From Desulfuromonadales bacterium (lineage in GTDB: Bacteria; Desulfobacterota; Desulfuromonadia; Desulfuromonadales; BM103), in the NCBI GenBank assembly GCA_030145205.1, contig JAQYVZ010000022.1:1-64000 (forward strand): a stretch of 64,000 nucleotides of DNA, written 5' to 3'. The notes below the pieces were generated by a model that saw nothing but the letters and a program-made list of their open reading frames with translations, was not told the origin of the DNA and ran no database searches. Shown here in pieces: positions 43,978 through 53,427 of this stretch. How positions within the stretch are numbered: the stretch's first letter is position 1; each line of letters starts with the position of its first letter. The position numbers and the translations under genes were made by a program.

Positions 43978-45641
43978 CAGTTAGCCCCTCTAATGCCGCC
44001 ATAAGTGCGCACTGGCTTGTTGACATGGCGCATTAGGTTGTCGTTGTCGTCGTCGTCGTCGTCAAGGAAGTCAGCTGACCACTTCTTACGCAGCCACAGC
44101 ATTGCCATGGTGCAGGTGTCAACCAAGTCATCGTGATCGTCTGCCGGGAAGTTACCGCACTGGGTGATGACCTCATTCGCCCAGTTGCGCTTTACATAGA
44201 ACACGCAACCACGCTCAAGCACAAGAGATGCGGCGTGCGCTCGCACGAACTTCGAGTCAGTGACCTTGATTCGTGCGACTGGCAGGTTTGCACGTCGCAG
44301 CTCCTGCGCCAGAGAGTGTCCAGATGCTTTCTTCTCGATCAGCACCTTGTCCGGCTTCCAGAGCTGTGCTGCTTCAATCGCGTTATCCCTCAGCTCTGGG
44401 AACTCCATGCGCAGGTTCATGCGCTCCAGCAAGATCAGGCACAGTCGTGTCTGACCCTTGTACTTGGCAGTCCATGGCAGCTTCGGGTCGAGATACTCTT
44501 CATGCTCGAACACACCCCACGTGGTCCGGGCACTGAAGTCGCTCTCTTCGTCTTCCTCGAATGCGGTGTCGTAGCTCTGGATGATCATGCTGATGTTCGG
44601 CAGTCCCTCATCAGTCCACTCACGCCAGTGCTCTTCCTTCATGATGTTGCCACCACGAGCCGATGGGTTCTGCTGAATCTGTGCCTCGAAGCCACGCTCG
44701 GTCAGTTCCATGGACAGCTTAGCCATCTCATTGGGACCGAAGCGATCTTCCTGTAACAGGTCATTCTCTTTGTTGCGCGGGTCAACGAAGATCACCTGAT
44801 CCTTCTTCAGCGGCTCTACATGGTCACCCATGGTGAAGATGCCATCGTCTCTCGCTGGTACAGTTCTCAGGCTGTCCTTCTTCGCCTTGGTAATGCAGCG
44901 CGTCTTGGGCATGAAGTAACCCGGCAGATTGAGATGCACCCACCCACCAGTAGCGATGCAGTGACCCGGCAGGTCCTGATGATGACCACGCTGAGCAATG
45001 ATGACTCGGCCCAGCTTCTTCATGTCGTTGCCACGAGTGGACATGGTGTCACGCCACCAGTCGATCACGCCCTTACGCACGGTGTCGGAGTTGATCTCCT
45101 TCATGTTGTGCGCATCATCAACTACGATCCTGTCGCCGCCCTCTCCGGTAGCCGTACCACCGACAGATGTCGCCAGCCTGTAGCCGTAGTAGTTGTTGTC
45201 GAAGCGGCCCTTCTGGTTCAGGTCGCTCGACAACTGGTAGCAGTCTCCGAAGTGTTCCTGATACCACGGTGACTGTATGAGTCGTCGGCACTTCACACTG
45301 TCGCGGATCGTCAGACTGGAAGCATAGGTCGCAAAGAGCCACTGAGTAGACGGTCGCCATATCCATTCCCAAGCAGGCCACATGACGGCAACGACTGTGG
45401 ACTTCGAGTGTCGTGGTGGGATGTTGATCACGAGGTCATCGATATCACCCAGTGATACATACGTGAGGTGGTCACAGATGGCATCGATGTGCCAGCCAGT
45501 CTTGAAGGGCTTACCCGGCTCTACCACGTGCCACGCATCAGCAACGAACTTGCGCATGTTGTTGCGCATCTCGACGGCTTGCATGTAGGTCCACGTTGCT
45601 GCGGCCTCATGCGTTCCGAATTGTGCTGCTGGCATGTTCAT
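43977..45641 (-). CDS. Terminase large subunit
   Basis: The start at ATG 45641 overlaps the upstream stop (ATGA), giving 554 residues. The ATPase part shows a Walker A-like PPRHSKST at 75-82 and Walker B IVVDD at 172-176, with STRGNDMKKLGRVIIAQRGH as coupling motif. The nuclease part has QSYDTAF (D358), VLIEKKASG (E436) and DHDDLVDT (D505). It packages DNA into the head, driven by ATP, and cuts it. A run of Asp codons near the end gives a seven-Asp stretch beside a simple DNA repeat. Confidence 0.92.
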   Translation of the reverse strand: MNMPAAQFGTHEAAATWTYMQAVEMRNNMRKFVADAWHVVEPGKPFKTGWHIDAICDHLTYVSLGDIDDLVINIPPRHSKSTVVAVMWPAWEWIWRPSTQWLFATYASSLTIRDSVKCRRLIQSPWYQEHFGDCYQLSSDLNQKGRFDNNYYGYRLATSVGGTATGEGGDRIVVDDAHNMKEINSDTVRKGVIDWWRDTMSTRGNDMKKLGRVIIAQRGHHQDLPGHCIATGGWVHLNLPGYFMPKTRCITKAKKDSLRTVPARDDGIFTMGDHVEPLKKDQVIFVDPRNKENDLLQEDRFGPNEMAKLSMELTERGFEAQIQQNPSARGGNIMKEEHWREWTDEGLPNISMIIQSYDTAFEEDEESDFSARTTWGVFEHEEYLDPKLPWTAKYKGQTRLCLILLERMNLRMEFPELRDNAIEAAQLWKPDKVLIEKKASGHSLAQELRRANLPVARIKVTDSKFVRAHAASLVLERGCVFYVKRNWANEVITQCGNFPADDHDDLVDTCTMAMLWLRKKWSADFLDDDDDDNDNLMRHVNKPVRTYGGIRGAN

Positions 45642-46315
45642 GAGAGACCTAAGTACTTCGCGACGGTGAGAACCTTGTTCTTCAGCCACGACCCTGTGCT
45701 GCCTGCGGCGAGGTGATCATCGATCGGCTCATCCCACACAGCGTCTGCGTTGTCGGCAGCTGTCGGCAGTGCATCAACATTCGTGTCGATGATGTCGATC
45801 TTGCCTTCAATGCTGGTCGTGTCTGCTTCGATGTCGATGATTGCCTTACCAAGCGTGCCTGCTGTTGTGTGCCCTGCCAGTGCCTCGTCTGCGACGGCAT
45901 CAGCGATGTTGTCCAAGTCTGCCTGACCCAGTGACTGCCCCTCATTCACGATGAGACCAGCCGAGTTAGTTGGGATCACCTGCACCTGATTCTGATTCAG
46001 GAAGCCTGCCTCGATGTCCCAGAAGTCGTTGTTGCTACCCTCCAGCCTGACTGACCACTGCGCGTCAGGGCTGAAGGTGTAGCTGTATCCGTTGAGCGTG
46101 GTCAGCGTGCGTGCATACGTCACGCCAGCCACGACTACCTCGGTGTTGTGATTGAACGAGTCCGGCATCCAGATGTACGGCTCGCTCGCCAGCAATAACA
46201 TCATCTCTTTCCGCAACGCATCCGTATCAGCAGAGTACAGTGTGCCCTGCACAAGCGTGAGGTCCGCTTGATTGATAGTGAATACCTTCGTTGCTGGGTC
46301 GAGTGTCATTGCCAT
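45638..46315 (-). CDS. Fibre or baseplate-like structural protein
   Basis: The 225-residue protein begins with beta-rich sequence (VFTINQADLTLVQGTLYSADTD, TYARTLTTLNGYSYTFSPDAQ) and ends in a helical stretch (LGKAIIDIEADTTSIEGKIDI) and a basic tail. Such a two-part layout is common in virion accessory proteins. It overlaps terminase by 4 bases. Function not recognised. Confidence 0.55.
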   Translation of the reverse strand: MAMTLDPATKVFTINQADLTLVQGTLYSADTDALRKEMMLLLASEPYIWMPDSFNHNTEVVVAGVTYARTLTTLNGYSYTFSPDAQWSVRLEGSNNDFWDIEAGFLNQNQVQVIPTNSAGLIVNEGQSLGQADLDNIADAVADEALAGHTTAGTLGKAIIDIEADTTSIEGKIDIIDTNVDALPTAADNADAVWDEPIDDHLAAGSTGSWLKNKVLTVAKYLGLS

Positions 46316-46675
46316 TTAGTTGTCCTCTGGCGTAGTGCTCCCTCCACGCTTGGCAAGCCATGACTGGCGCTCGATGTTCCACTGCGACTTGAACTGCTCC
46401 AGCTCATTGCGCATCGTGCCAATCATCCCGATCATCTTGTTGTGCTGCTCAGTCAGGTCATCCATCATCGCCTTGAGAACCAAGTTCTCTTCGCGAATGC
46501 CTTGCACCGTGGCGATCTCACCCATGCTCAGCTTAGCCGCGCTGATTGCCTGCATGTCACCACGCAGCTCAGCCTCGGTCATGCGCATCTCTTCTGGTGG
46601 TCCACGATTGATGCCGTCACCCGAACCAATCGGTACACCGTCTGCATCTTCTGTTGTGCTGCCAAATGTCGTCAT
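46316..46675 (-). CDS. Small coiled-coil protein
   Basis: The 119-residue protein has a polar start and a coiled-coil half (LTEQHNKMIGMIGTMRNELEQF). It lies between two virion genes with little space; it is probably a structural accessory. No family is recognised. Confidence 0.55.
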   Translation of the reverse strand: MTTFGSTTEDADGVPIGSGDGINRGPPEEMRMTEAELRGDMQAISAAKLSMGEIATVQGIREENLVLKAMMDDLTEQHNKMIGMIGTMRNELEQFKSQWNIERQSWLAKRGGSTTPEDN

Positions 46676-46687
46676 GCCTTACCCCTG

Positions 46688-48553
46688 TTATTCGTCCAGA
46701 ATCATCTGGACCGTTACGTCAGACCCACCGCTCGCGTCAGTGATGGTGAATCGTCCTGTCTTGTAGTACGGGCTGCTTGTGCTCTTCCTGCATCGACCAC
46801 TTACACCCTGAGCCGCAGGCCATGTCTTCGATGACTGGATCACGCCCAGCGAGTTGCTCAGCCCACTCAACGGTGCATACGTGACCGTTGGTGATCCTGT
46901 CGCTGGTGAGGTCAGCCCAGTGGTTACCGGGTAGGTGAACGTGGTCGTGTTCGTCACTGTGATCTGCGTCTGCTTGTTGTAGTCATCAGGCTGTGCTCCA
47001 CGCACCACTGCATAGTCACCAGTGACCAGACCATGCGCTGCTGAACACACGAAGGTCGCTGTCGTGCCCGTTGATGTCAGTCCTGATGCTGTCGCTGCCA
47101 GACGATATGGGAAGCCTGCGCCACCACCTGTGTCTGATGTCTCAGCCAGCACCCTGACGTTCTCGATCGGGTCACCTGCTGCGTCCACCACTGTCACCTT
47201 GGTCGTGACCGGGTTGACCACCAGTGTCACTGTAATGCCTGCTGCGTCGTCCACACCCACATTCGATGTGGTTGCCGGGTTACCGTCTACCGTGCAGTCA
47301 ATCAGGTTGACGTTCATGGTGCCTGTCGTAGCATCGAAGCGCAGCGTTGCGCCGTTGGAGTCAGCTACCGATGAGAAGCCATCGAAGGCGATACCAGTCA
47401 GCGTGATGTCATCGTCCACGTTGGCACCGAAGCGAATTGCATGGTGCGCGTTGGTGCCTTGACTGAAGGTGCAGTTGTCCAGCTCAGAGATGTTGACTGC
47501 ACCTGTCGTGGTGCGGTTGTCGTACACAGCGCCCTCATCAGCAGCCACCGTCGAGGTGAGGATGCTGGAGCCTGAGATGTCAGCCTCACCCAGTACGATC
47601 TGTCCACAGGATGTCCACTTGCTATCAATCATTGAGCCGGTGCTGGCAAACGTGCTTGTAGCCGCACCAGTGAACGAACAGCCAGAGCCTGTGAATGTGC
47701 CTACGTTCAGCGTCAGCACGAACGGTGAGGTCGTACCCAGCGCAGCAATAGTAATCGCAGTCCACTCTACGTTAGACGATGCGTTCCTGATCTCGAACTC
47801 ATTAAAGCCTGCTGGCAGGAATGGATCATCAAGCACACTGATAACCCGGTCGCTGTCACGAAAGTCAACCGCTGTCGCAGTCAACCCCATGACAAATGCA
47901 CCATGGAACAGATAGCCGCCCTGTACCGGCGTGAGAATGCCCCAACGATTGGTGTTGGTTTCATCAGCCGCGCCAGCCCCCAAGAAGGTAGCGTAACCAT
48001 TACCAAGGTCACCATCAGTAATCTGAAGCTCTCGCCCATGACGCTGTACGTCGATAGCGTTCGGGTTGCCCTTCAGTGATCCTGAGCCGAGAATCTTCCA
48101 CAGGAACCCAACAAGGTTGGTGCCTGCTGCACCACCACCGGTTGTAGTTGATGGTGTCTGCGTCGGGTCCACTGCGTAGTTACGCCAGCCAGCAAGATCA
48201 GAGCCTGAGCTGTTCGAGCCATCAACGTAGAAGTGGTCGTAAGCCGATGTCGTATTGCCAATGACTATCTGCATACCACCATTGGCTACCGTGTCCATCA
48301 GGTTACGGTTGTTCTGCTTGCCCCACACAAAGATGGCATCACCCGCTGCCACCGTGCGTGAGCCACCGTCATCGAGCATGATGCCCTTGGTGGTCGCCGT
48401 GAAACCTGCCTTGGAAACACACTGCGGGGTTTCGATGAAATAGTCGGTCTCATCAGCCAGCGCAGACGCACCACCACCAAGCGCCGAGTAGTTGCCTACC
48501 GCATCCGCTTGGTCGTAGTCCGTCAGGTCAGTTGCATAGACTGGTGCTGCCAT
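46688..48553 (-). CDS. Beta-helix-like fibre protein with C-terminal Ig-like part
   Basis: The 621-residue protein is Thr/Ser/Gly/Asp-rich. Residues about 270-430 repeat short strands (SGSSILTSTVAADEGAVY, DDITLTGIAFDGF) in a way that suggests a right-handed beta-helix. The last third reads like a carboxypeptidase-regulatory or Ig fold (KVTVVDAAGDPIENVRVLAE). It probably binds the host surface or other fibre parts. It is 12 bases from the next gene on the same transcript. Confidence 0.6.
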   Translation of the reverse strand: MAAPVYATDLTDYDQADAVGNYSALGGGASALADETDYFIETPQCVSKAGFTATTKGIMLDDGGSRTVAAGDAIFVWGKQNNRNLMDTVANGGMQIVIGNTTSAYDHFYVDGSNSSGSDLAGWRNYAVDPTQTPSTTTGGGAAGTNLVGFLWKILGSGSLKGNPNAIDVQRHGRELQITDGDLGNGYATFLGAGAADETNTNRWGILTPVQGGYLFHGAFVMGLTATAVDFRDSDRVISVLDDPFLPAGFNEFEIRNASSNVEWTAITIAALGTTSPFVLTLNVGTFTGSGCSFTGAATSTFASTGSMIDSKWTSCGQIVLGEADISGSSILTSTVAADEGAVYDNRTTTGAVNISELDNCTFSQGTNAHHAIRFGANVDDDITLTGIAFDGFSSVADSNGATLRFDATTGTMNVNLIDCTVDGNPATTSNVGVDDAAGITVTLVVNPVTTKVTVVDAAGDPIENVRVLAETSDTGGGAGFPYRLAATASGLTSTGTTATFVCSAAHGLVTGDYAVVRGAQPDDYNKQTQITVTNTTTFTYPVTTGLTSPATGSPTVTYAPLSGLSNSLGVIQSSKTWPAAQGVSGRCRKSTSSPYYKTGRFTITDASGGSDVTVQMILDE

Positions 48554-48555
48554 GG

Positions 48556-50886
48556 TTACAGATCGCTAATCCTGTTGATTGAGATCGTGCCACCAGTGCT
48601 GGTCATCGTACCAGTACCCTCAGCCGTCTTGATCGGTGTCGCCCCACCATCACGCACGCGCATGAAGTGGTCGCGATCCGCGCTGTAGACGTAGCTGAAG
48701 GAATCAGACGTGCCAGTCGCAATGTAGTCGAGGTAGCCCACGAAGACGTTGTTACCTGTCGTGGCGTTGTTGGTGCTGAAGTCTGTCACCGGGATGGTGA
48801 AGTCATCAGTACCCGTATCGAATGCCGTGTACCGATGCAGGGACCATAGACCATCATCACGCTCGATGCGGATACTGCCCTTGGTGCCAGCCGTTGATGG
48901 CGTGTCACTGGGGATAGCACTCACCGAGATGGTCGTGACATTGGTTGCTGAGTACGTTGCATTCAGCGCCATCTGCGTGAAGTTGATGTTGTTCTGACCA
49001 GCATCCTTCTCGGTCACCAGCACGTAGTCACCACTGATGAAGCCGGAAGCTACCATGGTGACGTTGTTCGGTGGCGAGATCGGGCTGTTGCTGAGATCGA
49101 AGAACGTATCAGCTGCTGCCGTATCACCAGAGACCATGCCAAGACCGTAAGCACCAATGAGCGCCGAACCAGTGGATGCACCAACGAACGGTGTAGACAC
49201 TGGACGCTCAGTTGCATCAGCACTCAACGTGTAGAAGTCAGTGTGATCGGTCGCGTCATACACGATGGTGTTGTCCACCGGGATAACGCCCTTGGTCACC
49301 TGCGCATAGAACACACCGTTGGCACCCTGATCATCGAACGCCAGCACCTTCATCTCACCAGCAGACAGCTGCAAGTCACCACCTGTCGGTGCTACTGCGG
49401 TTGCCTGTGCGCCAGAGGTCTGTCCTGTGAACGTCTCAGTACCAATCGTGCCAAACTCAAGGTCAATGATCAGCGACAGACCTGTCGGGTCAACACCAAG
49501 CACTCGACCCTTCCAGACCGGGATGGCTGTGTCCTCATGGACTGCCTCACCCACTGTGAACGGACCACCTGTTACTGCACCATGATCAAGGAACGTGCCG
49601 TACACGTGCTTATCGTTGGTGGCTGTCGTCGGTGCGCCTGTCTCCAGATCGTAGGGAACGGAGATGTTCGGGCCGCGATGCAGCTCACCGTTCTCACCCT
49701 GTAGCGTCTCAGCCGTGGTGTCAGCCGATGCGTGCTTCAGGTACTCGAAGAACGTGTTGATGGTCTGCGCACCACGAGTCCACTCCGAGTAGTACTGCTC
49801 GGTTGCGCCATCGCCACTGATGTCGATCAGTCGCAGACCTTCAGTGTTGGTGATATCAACGATAGCATCGATGGTTGCCCATGCCGTGGTGTTGTTCAGG
49901 TCATTCGAGTCCGACAGTGCCAGTACGTTGTTACCGGGGTTGGTGCCGTTGATCGGGAACTCGCCATAGGTCTTGTTGAAGCGACGGTTCTGACCAAGCA
50001 GTCGCCTGCGACCGATGTCCACACCGTCTTCCCTGACCTTGATCATGAAGCGATGCGAGATACCCTGAGCTGCGTCTGCGTTGATGCCCTTCTGGATGAA
50101 GTACGCATCCGAGATATCCCAGTCGTTGTCGGTGCCACCGTACAGCACACCAGTGATGGTCGTTGCGGTGTTCTCCGTGATCAGCGCAACCGAACCATCA
50201 GTATCATTCTTGATCCAGTAGTTGACCCACTGATCTGTAGTCCAGCTGGCTGTCGTGTCAGTGAGGACTGAGGCATTGGCTGCACCATCATGTGCGCCAG
50301 CCTGCCAGCCTTGGTTCCAGTAGTCATCAGCAAGGATCGCACCATTACGCCACACCTGAATGTGTACGTCTTGGTTACCGAAGTTCACGATGCCGTCCCA
50401 ACGCTCTTCAGTTGGTCCGCTGCCCTGCGTGATCGTGCCATCGTATAGATGCTCGATTGCAGTAGCGTCCACGTTGTACTTCACACCACTTGTCGCAGTG
50501 TAATCCTTCAGCGTGATGATGTTATCGGTGGAGCGATCGGTGGCTTCCTGATCGATGATATCGTGCTCATCATCACCAGCGAACTCTGCGTCGTCAGCGA
50601 GTGCTGCTACCCATCTGTGGAATTGAATGACAGTCGCGTAAGACGCTGCCTGTGTAGCTACACCAGTGCCAGTACCTGCACCTGTGGCCTCAAACCGTAG
50701 CCCCACCGTATTCGATGCTGCTCCTACCAGAGTGAAGTCAGTCGTGCCGACGCTCCTGATCTGATAGTAGTCACCAGTCACAAAGCTGCCAGCAGTGACA
50801 GTCGTGGTTGGGCTGTGGTCGAAGCCGATGTAGCGAATGTTGCCAGTAGCTCTATCTACTGACCAGTCGCCGTCTACCATTGGCAT
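48556..50886 (-). CDS. Large fibre-like structural protein
   Basis: The 776-residue protein has an N-terminal module (GSFVTGDYYQIRSVGTTDF ... FEATGAGTGTGVA) of a sort frequent in marine phage fibres, then long beta-rich Asp/Thr-rich domains. It lies next to the beta-helix protein and may form part of the same fibre. No enzymatic motif is seen. Confidence 0.65.
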   Translation of the reverse strand: MPMVDGDWSVDRATGNIRYIGFDHSPTTTVTAGSFVTGDYYQIRSVGTTDFTLVGAASNTVGLRFEATGAGTGTGVATQAASYATVIQFHRWVAALADDAEFAGDDEHDIIDQEATDRSTDNIITLKDYTATSGVKYNVDATAIEHLYDGTITQGSGPTEERWDGIVNFGNQDVHIQVWRNGAILADDYWNQGWQAGAHDGAANASVLTDTTASWTTDQWVNYWIKNDTDGSVALITENTATTITGVLYGGTDNDWDISDAYFIQKGINADAAQGISHRFMIKVREDGVDIGRRRLLGQNRRFNKTYGEFPINGTNPGNNVLALSDSNDLNNTTAWATIDAIVDITNTEGLRLIDISGDGATEQYYSEWTRGAQTINTFFEYLKHASADTTAETLQGENGELHRGPNISVPYDLETGAPTTATNDKHVYGTFLDHGAVTGGPFTVGEAVHEDTAIPVWKGRVLGVDPTGLSLIIDLEFGTIGTETFTGQTSGAQATAVAPTGGDLQLSAGEMKVLAFDDQGANGVFYAQVTKGVIPVDNTIVYDATDHTDFYTLSADATERPVSTPFVGASTGSALIGAYGLGMVSGDTAAADTFFDLSNSPISPPNNVTMVASGFISGDYVLVTEKDAGQNNINFTQMALNATYSATNVTTISVSAIPSDTPSTAGTKGSIRIERDDGLWSLHRYTAFDTGTDDFTIPVTDFSTNNATTGNNVFVGYLDYIATGTSDSFSYVYSADRDHFMRVRDGGATPIKTAEGTGTMTSTGGTISINRISDL

Positions 50887-50930
50887 GATTTAAGTCCTCA
50901 TTGCTCGTTTAGCCCCTGTGATTGAATTGG

Positions 50931-51209
50931 TTACTTCGCCGCCTTCTTAGCCTTGTACGTCTGCACCATGGATGCACCTGCCTTACCAATGGTGTCCCAG
51001 CCTGCGTCCGCTTCCATCATGTCTGCGTCTGCCTTCTGCTGCCCCTCGGTCTTGGCTGGCGCTGCCTTGCTCTGATGAGCCTTGGCTCGCTTCATGCTGT
51101 CTGACTCTTCACTCTTAGGAGCGACCTTGTTCCTCTTCAGGCCACCATGACCGGTGTCGATGGTATAGCCAGAATGAGTTAGCCGTGCTTCTTTGTTTGA
51201 TCTGCCCAT
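50931..51209 (-). CDS. Small basic protein, MGRS family copy 1
   Basis: The 92-residue product begins MGRSNKEARL and is Lys/Ala/Glu-rich, mostly disordered, with a C-terminal helix. Its N-terminus resembles that of the next gene (MGRSAKEYCR), so the two may be duplicates that diverged. Function unknown. Confidence 0.55.
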   Translation of the reverse strand: MGRSNKEARLTHSGYTIDTGHGGLKRNKVAPKSEESDSMKRAKAHQSKAAPAKTEGQQKADADMMEADAGWDTIGKAGASMVQTYKAKKAAK

Positions 51210-51427
51210 TAGTCGTCTCCCTCGTCGCTATCTAAGCCCTTGCCAATACCCTCGCCAAACTCACCAGCGATCTCCTTCTGTGCGTAGAATGTCGCTGCCG
51301 CTTTCACTGCCTGATTGAGCCAAGGCTCTTCGTCGTCGTCACCATAGTCAACCTTGCTCTGGTTGACCTGTCCACCACCGTCTACTGCCTGCGGTGGCCT
51401 GCAATACTCCTTTGCTGATCTGCCCAT
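51209..51427 (-). CDS. Small acidic protein, MGRS family copy 2
   Basis: Start ATG 51427 follows AGGAGT, giving 72 residues; the frame is open further to 51532 but that part overlaps the neighbour. MGRSAKEYCRPP leads into an acidic tail (DSDEGDD). It overlaps copy 1 by one base. Function unknown. Confidence 0.55.
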   Translation of the reverse strand: MGRSAKEYCRPPQAVDGGGQVNQSKVDYGDDDEEPWLNQAVKAAATFYAQKEIAGEFGEGIGKGLDSDEGDD

Positions 51428-51437
51428 CTCGTTACTC

Positions 51438-51638
51438 CTATGGTGTTGGCTCTGAGTCAACCTGCCCAGCCCAAACATCAAACCCAGAGCCAAGCCGAGT
51501 GCGTACCTCAGCCTCTGTGTCGTAATGCTCACTGATGGCGGTCACCATGTTGTCTACTGTGAACTTACCCCTGACGAGATAGCCCTGCCCAGCGTCCAAC
51601 GCTTCTACCTCGACCTTAAAATGATTGCCGTTTGCCAT
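51438..51638 (-). CDS. Hypothetical 66-residue protein
   Basis: The short protein (KVEVEALDAGQGYLVRGKFTVD, then a helical middle and SEPTP end) may be a small beta/alpha fold. It lies between the MGRS pair and a collagen-like gene with gaps of about 10 bases. Nothing else is known. Confidence 0.5.
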   Translation of the reverse strand: MANGNHFKVEVEALDAGQGYLVRGKFTVDNMVTAISEHYDTEAEVRTRLGSGFDVWAGQVDSEPTP

Positions 51639-51647
51639 GCCCCGCTC

Positions 51648-52292
51648 CTATGAGTAGCTCAGGGACGCTCTGTTGTCCCATACGTTGTCGTAGCTGTCGT
51701 TGCCGTCCGCGAACAGGATGCTCACGTCGCCGTCTGCTGCGATGGTGATGCGTTCACACCTCCACGCTGCTGTGCTGGTTACTGTGCCGGGTAGCGCCTT
51801 GCCTCGATAGATGGTCTCAGGGGTAGCGCCGTCTGTGTCTGTGCGGATCGTCTGTGCCACTTCGCTCATATTCCCTTGCAGGTTCCAGATACCACCGACC
51901 TTGGTGTAGATGTCACCGTTGTCGCTGTCGATGTATTGGTCGCCATTGTTGCCAAGGCCGCTGCCGGGTGTGCCACTCCCCACCAGTACGGCGTTGCCAT
52001 CGATACCGTCGAGTCCATTAGCACCGTTGGCACCGGGAGAGCCTGTGTCTCCCTTCTCGCCTTGCTCGCCTTGAGGTCCTCGTGGCGGCGTGTCTGAGAT
52101 CAGACCAAGCTCATACCCTTCCTCATAGGCTTGCCATGAGCCACCGACGACTGACTGGTTGTAGGGGTTATCGCGGTCGCGACCGAAGAGGGCATCATTG
52201 AAGCCGTGGTCAAATGCGATCCTGCGTTGTCCCGAATATGCCATACAGCGTCCCAATACAAACAGGGCTGCATCAACGCAGCCCCTGTACAT
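51648..52292 (-). CDS. Collagen-like protein, probable fibre
   Basis: ATG 52292 has AAGGTGG nearby. The 214-residue protein has a Cys/Met-rich start, then a collagen-like block (GPQGEQGEKGDTGSPGANG) of Gly-X-Y triplets around residues 75-97. A beta C-terminal part with NNGDQYIDSDNGDIYTKVGG follows, typical of phage fibre tips. It follows a candidate promoter at 52333-52360. Confidence 0.65.
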   Translation of the reverse strand: MYRGCVDAALFVLGRCMAYSGQRRIAFDHGFNDALFGRDRDNPYNQSVVGGSWQAYEEGYELGLISDTPPRGPQGEQGEKGDTGSPGANGANGLDGIDGNAVLVGSGTPGSGLGNNGDQYIDSDNGDIYTKVGGIWNLQGNMSEVAQTIRTDTDGATPETIYRGKALPGTVTSTAAWRCERITIAADGDVSILFADGNDSYDNVWDNRASLSYS

Positions 52293-52332
52293 TGAGTCGC
52301 CACCTTGGGCAGGGACATCAAACAGTGTGAAT

Positions 52333-52360
52333 CTTATACCACTTGGTGAGTTAGTTCCAA
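52333..52360 (-). promoter_or_regulatory. Candidate promoter with extended -10
   Basis: On the minus strand, TTGGAA (52360-52355) and TATAAG (52338-52333) are 16 bases apart, with TGG just before the -10, an extended -10 form. It lies in the 58-base gap upstream of the collagen-like gene. CAAGTGGTATA is shared exactly with 57661-57671. Confidence 0.4.
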
Positions 52361-52674
52361 GTTATCTGACCACGCCTCAGCCTCTCGATATCTTCGTCGG
52401 TCAGCAGTAGTGGTGGCAGGTCCCAATGATGGTGACGCACCTCGTAGTGTGTTCCGCAGTTGACGATCATGATGCTGTCACCCTTCTCAGGGCACAGCTT
52501 GTACACGTCAACCTTGCCTGTCACCTCATCGATACCATCGCCTGCCATGGGGCACTCCATCATTTTGCGCACCCCTGCAACACCGACTTTACGTGCCTCA
52601 TGGGGCATTGCAACCGTCTCTGTTTTGTAGCACCCATCAAACACCCACCTCACTAAGTGTGAAAGTTTTATCAC
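52351..52674 (-). CDS. Hypothetical Cys-containing protein
   Basis: The GTG at 52674 overlaps the upstream stop (GTGA), in keeping with this operon, though later starts (GTG 52644, ATG 52608) are possible. The 107-residue protein has several Cys (VFDGCYK, MMECPMAG, KLCPEKGD, IVNCG) and an LTDEDIERLRRGQ helical end. A metal-binding role is possible. No family is recognised. Confidence 0.5.
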   Translation of the reverse strand: MIKLSHLVRWVFDGCYKTETVAMPHEARKVGVAGVRKMMECPMAGDGIDEVTGKVDVYKLCPEKGDSIMIVNCGTHYEVRHHHWDLPPLLLTDEDIERLRRGQITWN

Positions 52675-52889
52675 TCGCTGATAACTATGGGCAGGTCATA
52701 CCAGTCGAAGGCGCTCAGCTCAGAACACCACTGGTACTGCTGGAGTATGCGCTGTATCTGCTCAATATCTGTGCGTTGCACGAAGCGCAGCGTCCCCGGC
52801 TGTGGTGGCATGTGCCGCCAGTCCTTCCTGAACTCATCCCTGCCTTGCGGTCCAAGTCCTATGATGTACTTGTTGTCTGGGTTTTCCAT
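52671..52889 (-). CDS. Hypothetical 72-residue protein
   Basis: Start ATG 52889 has AGAGAGG about ten bases upstream; the frame extends further but overlaps the Cys-rich gene in another frame. MENPDNKYIIGLGPQGRDEF is followed by aromatic-rich sequence with QRTDIEQIQRILQQYQW. Its stop overlaps the next gene. Function unknown. Confidence 0.5.
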   Translation of the reverse strand: MENPDNKYIIGLGPQGRDEFRKDWRHMPPQPGTLRFVQRTDIEQIQRILQQYQWCSELSAFDWYDLPIVISE

Positions 52890-53062
52890 GACGGTACTGC
52901 CTCTCTCTTCATGCCTGTGTTGATACAGTGACCTATGCTCTTGTCTGCTCTCTTGCCATTGGAGCAACACCAAGGGCCGTAGACCCCACCAAGATGTAGG
53001 GCCTTGCACCCATTGCAGTGCTTCGGTGTCTTGATCTTCTGCTTGACGTGGACCAGTGGCAT
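52859..53062 (-). CDS. Small Cys-rich (zinc-binding) protein
   Basis: GAGGACT precedes ATG 53062, whose start overlaps the upstream stop (TGATG). The 67-residue product has HCNGCKALHL, then PWCCSN and HCIN, a Cys spacing frequent in small phage zinc proteins of unknown role. The gene overlaps the one after it by 31 bases. Confidence 0.6.
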   Translation of the reverse strand: MPLVHVKQKIKTPKHCNGCKALHLGGVYGPWCCSNGKRADKSIGHCINTGMKREAVPSWKTQTTSTS

Positions 53063-53310
53063 CAGTGAGTCCTCGTGATGTCCATCTGGTCTTGCTCAAG
53101 GCCGAATGCCTCAAGCAGGTTGCAGATAGCCTTGCTCAGCTGCTCACTCATCCAGTTAGCCTCGTCCTCTGTCTCATAGCGCGGACCCACGTCGAAGTGC
53201 TGTACTCCTACGTTGAGTGTGACCTGCCATTCCTCGCCACGCTGTTTGACAGCGACTACTACGGCATCGTCGTGGGTATCTGTGGCATCAGCCATCCCTT
53301 CTGTATCCAT
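53062..53310 (-). CDS. Hypothetical acidic protein
   Basis: The 82-residue product has an acidic start, a beta strand pair (EWQVTLNVGVQHFDVG) and a C-terminal helix (LSKAICNLLEAFGLEQDQ). ATG 53295 with AGAAGGG is an alternative start. It shares TGATG with the Cys-rich gene downstream. Confidence 0.55.
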   Translation of the reverse strand: MDTEGMADATDTHDDAVVVAVKQRGEEWQVTLNVGVQHFDVGPRYETEDEANWMSEQLSKAICNLLEAFGLEQDQMDITRTH

Positions 53311-53420
53311 TGTCCGTTAATCCACCAATGCACAGGACGGCGACCATCTGCGGTCTTCGGCCCCATGTGCGTCTGTTTGTGCGTGCTGATTACCATGAAG
53401 TCGCCATTGGGTAGCGACAC
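53259..53420 (-). CDS. Hypothetical 53-residue protein
   Basis: A GTG at 53420 has a good GAGG site and gives 53 residues rich in Trp, Pro and His (PVHWWINGQWIQKGWLMPQ). It overlaps the next gene by up to 52 bases. The ribosome site and packing favour it, but it is weakly supported. Confidence 0.4.
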   Translation of the reverse strand: MSLPNGDFMVISTHKQTHMGPKTADGRRPVHWWINGQWIQKGWLMPQIPTTMP

Positions 53421-53427
53421 GATATCC

